A stretch of DNA of 64,000 bases from Alentia gelatinosa (lineage: Eukaryota > Annelida > Polychaeta > Phyllodocida > Polynoidae), in contig OX465579.1 in assembly GCA_950022655.1 (NCBI GenBank), forward strand, positions 138,331,118-138,395,117, written 5' to 3'. Shown here in pieces: positions 61,261-64,000 of the stretch; position 1 is the first letter of the stretch; each line of letters opens with the position of its first letter. Position numbers and translations under genes: made by a program. Below the pieces are notes generated by a model. It made no database searches. It saw only the letters and a program-made list of their open reading frames with translations, and had not been told where the DNA came from.

Positions 61261-61863
61261 GTGGGACACATGTTTGCCAACTCAATTTCTTTCTTTTATT
61301 TCTGTTGTCATAAACATTTTCTTTACATATCCTTTGCGAGTCTTCCTTTAGAGTGAGTAAACTACATTGATAAAGATCTAAACAGGACAAGGAAACGTCC
61401 TTCCCCCTAAGCAAAAAAAAAATAGAAGACATTAATAAGGATGGAAATCTCAAGGGAATAGATTATCATGTATGTGTTCAAATAACCATATTGCCGGAAC
61501 GACTGTTCTTAGCAATTGTCATAAAACTTGACAAACCTGAAATGTATGATGAAAGGCCACATACAAAAAACCATTACTTTCTTCCTTCATTCTATGTTTT
61601 CATTATTCAATGAATGTTAGTGAGGTGAACCTTTACCCCTACATCCAGATCTAGTCCAAACCAGGTTTTATCGAATAGTATTTCAGCTTTTGTAGTAATA
61701 TTTCAGACGCCCCTAGTCCAACCCAGCTTTCAACTAGATGTATTTTGTAGTTCAGGTTTCGGAATATTCGTATATACCTATTCCTATATACCCATTGCCG
61801 AACTAACTAGAGTTACATACCGCTGCTGGGGGGTGCATTAAAAATAAGTTATGTATCGAGGTT

Positions 61864-61920
61864 GACGTTTTCGTCCCGCTTTCATGTTTTCGTCCCGCTC
61901 TGACGTTTTCGTCCCGCTCT
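61864..61920. repeat. 19-base tandem repeat, three copies
   Basis: GACGTTTTCGTCCCGCTCT three times with few changes, followed by the palindrome ATCACGTGAT at 61922-61931 and an inverted half copy GCGGGATGAAAC near 61943. Part of the left end of the hairpin repeat at 61857-62210. Confidence 0.85.
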
Positions 61921-62054
61921 GATCACGTGATACAATACAGCGGCGGGATGAAACAATAGCTGTTGTGGTTACTCGATTAGGGTGGCCATTTGCTTCGGAA
62001 GTGTTTCAGGTAAAGAATTAAGCATTTTTATCGATATTTGAAGGTATATAGGAA

Positions 62055-62205
62055 TAGGGAAACCAAGTACCGGTAAGCAAAAGTAAAAGTTACTCGGTAA
62101 GGCTTGGAAAAATTACTGCCCGCGGCTGACGCCTTGGGCAGTAATTTTTCCAAGCCTTACCTCGTAACTTTGAACTTTTGCTCACCGAAACATAGTTTCC
62201 CTCTT
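62055..62205. repeat. Large hairpin with 25-bp perfect core
   Basis: GTAAGGCTTGGAAAAATTAC-TGCCC at 62097-62121 is exactly complementary to 62136-62160. Weaker pairing extends outward to AGGGAAAC / GTTTCCCT. The loop is 14 bases and GC-rich. A diverged second copy of the whole unit lies at 62265-62610. Confidence 0.85.
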
Positions 62206-62264
62206 TAGATGAATACATGTACTCTATAGTTCCATATCGCTACACTAGTAGTAACTACACTTTT

Positions 62265-62610
62265 CGACCAAGGTTGGCGTTTTCCTACATTGGCTAACGG
62301 TTTCATATCATGGTTGACCACGTGAAACTGTCTACACCAATCAGAATGAAGCTTAGATGCATGAGGAAAACATACAAGTTCAATTTAAAATTACTGAATA
62401 AGGGTGGACCTGGCTACGCCACCGATCGGAGGTCAACAAATTTACATTTTTATCAATATTTCAAGGTATATAAGAAACAAAATATGGGCGAAAAAATCTC
62501 GAAATTACTCGGTGAGGACAGTTTAATCATATACCTCAGCTGAAGCCTCGGTAATTACTTTAAGCATTATCAGCGAGTAACTTCGGGATTCGAAACCAGT
62601 TTCCCTCTAT
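62265..62610. repeat. Diverged tandem copy of the hairpin repeat
   Basis: Shares GTTGGCGTTTTC, CACGTGA, TTTTTATCAATATTTCAAGG and AATTACTCGGTGAGG with the unit at 61857-62205, in the same order and orientation. The hairpin is less perfect here (ATTACTCGGTGAGG / CCTCGGTAATTAC). Confidence 0.65.
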
Positions 62611-64000
62611 TATTCCAACATGCATGTTAAGTAAAATGAATAGCGGTAAGTCTTATAGAACCTCTTGGACGTTAAACTACCTGCACCAGCTGCTAAATAC
62701 CCGTATACAGAATTATGATTTATAACATATCAAGACATCTTTTTTAGAAGTCGCGTGTATAAGGTACCACTATACTCATACTAGGACCATTTTTCTGAGT
62801 TATAACAGTTTTTCTTGAATTAGATATACATTAGACACTTTAGAAATTGATGTGAAGCGTATATTGAACTTGGATGTGTCAGTTAATACCTGGTATATAA
62901 AGGAACAGGAAAGGCATACACAATAAATGACTGTAACCTTGACATGAATGGTCATGCGAAGTTTCTGACCATTGTATAAGGCAACCATCCATACTGCTGT
63001 ACACCTAGCACACGCAGTTTTACGTGAATATGGATCTCAAACCAGACCAATCCCAGTTATATAATCCCCACCTCGGTTTTAGTAGTCCAGATGAATCGTC
63101 AAAAACAGTCGATAAAAACCGAAGCTCATCCCGATGTTTCTTCAGGCGATAAACGAGACGCTGAAATAGGTAAAAAGTGGGCAACTGTCAGAAAATGACG
63201 GTGCTCTGTTCAGTGGGTGCGTGATTTAGGATAGCTAACATGAAAGGCAACCAACCTAACTGTAATTTGTAGGTTGTCAATTATATTGATTTATCATCTT
63301 CATCTCTATATTTTTGGTTTACCTATGATAACCTTAAGCAAGTGTAAAGTTGTATAGTGCAGGAAATTTAATGAATAGTTTGTTGATGACATTATTGCAG
63401 GAATTCTATTTCATTATACGACCAAACAAAAGGCCATGTTTGTGATATTGACAATTTGATTTTAATGAATAGTTCAGGGCCATATTCTGGCTACAATTAC
63501 ATATATCCTCTGAGAACGATTTGGGTTAGGACAGTTTAAATTTGGAGCACAAAATAACCTTCCCATACGCTAGTGTTAATACTTAGTGCTTTGATACTAT
63601 ATCCACTGATTTGGGTTTGTACTGTGTATTCAGTGCATATATTTGGATAGTATTTCACGAAGCACACATTGACTGGCACGTATTTAAATTTAAGGATGTT
63701 GATGGGTAATGATGGAAACAGCTTTCACAGTCGTACCTCTATTTATTGGCTTCTGCGAGTCTGGGAAACATCCTATTTTTGACCTGCATTAAATTAAATG
63801 TTTACCTTTCTTTATATGTCATCCTTTCTACAGAAAGGGGAACTAATCCAGAGGTTATCCAACCCGAAAGATGATCAAAATGAAAGCCTTCACTTTGACC
63901 TTGATTGCTTTAGCTATTCAGTGACTTCAGATGTGCAGTGTTTACTTCTATACTGACTGACCAATACTTACTGATCTATATTGAGTGATCTATACTGACC
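62611..64000 (+). other. Intron 13 (continuing off the right edge)
   Basis: No SPATA20 C-terminal sequence is present. A TTTCTACAG acceptor-like site at 63825-63833 is followed by frames that do not match the family. Confidence 0.6.

Noticed and set aside
60881..61453. 190-codon open frame on the minus strand
   Set aside because: It is the antisense shadow of SPATA20 exon 13 and its flanks.
63834..63955. Possible last SPATA20 exon after TTTCTACAG
   Set aside because: The reading frames (KGELIQRL...) have no resemblance to the conserved SPATA20 C-terminus.
1..64000. Bacterial or phage systems, CRISPR arrays, operons
   Set aside because: The window is intron-split animal DNA; the tandem repeats present are satellites without regular unique spacers.

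Overview
The window is metazoan nuclear DNA, AT-rich with a few GC-rich patches. Genes are split by introns with canonical GT/AG borders, there is no bacterial-style gene packing, and introns are full of decayed transposable elements. The element mix (DIRS-type, Ty3/Gypsy, LINE, PIF/Harbinger, Tigger-like, piggyBac-like and many MITEs) suggests an invertebrate such as a mollusc or a lower deuterostome. I cannot name the species from the sequence.

One gene organises the window: SPATA20 (thioredoxin-like DUF255 domain plus an alpha/alpha-barrel epimerase-like domain) on the + strand. I assembled 13 coding exons from 792 to 61260. They join in frame at every junction into 654 codons. The terminal part, about 80 residues in human SPATA20, lies beyond the right edge. 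Exons 1-12 occupy the first 20 kb with introns of 0.24 to 4.1 kb. Intron 12 is about 41 kb, and exon 13 sits alone near the right end.

Layout. 1-790: decayed DIRS-type retroelement fragment, then the 5' flank. 791-20000: exons 1-12; intron 1 carries an antisense Ty3/Gypsy gag-RT relic; intron 3 a cluster of small inverted-repeat elements; intron 4 an antisense exon-like reading frame with a membrane segment at the end of a 1 kb inverted duplication; intron 8 a decayed PIF/Harbinger element with convergent transposase and Myb/MADF-like genes. 20000-61060: intron 12, with MITEs (hAT-like termini, piggyBac-like, Tigger-like, and a composite family with five copies in the window), minisatellites, microsatellites, a LINE RT tail and one plausible foreign coding exon at 57254-57408. 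61260-64000: start of intron 13, with two diverged tandem copies of a hairpin-forming repeat.

No bacterial-type system, CRISPR array, rRNA or credible intact tRNA was seen. The most open questions are the two exon-like segments inside introns (8082-8370 minus, 57254-57408 plus), the inverted duplication next to the first, and a hammerhead-core-like motif shared by two distant loci. All element assignments come from reading motifs by eye; no database search was run.
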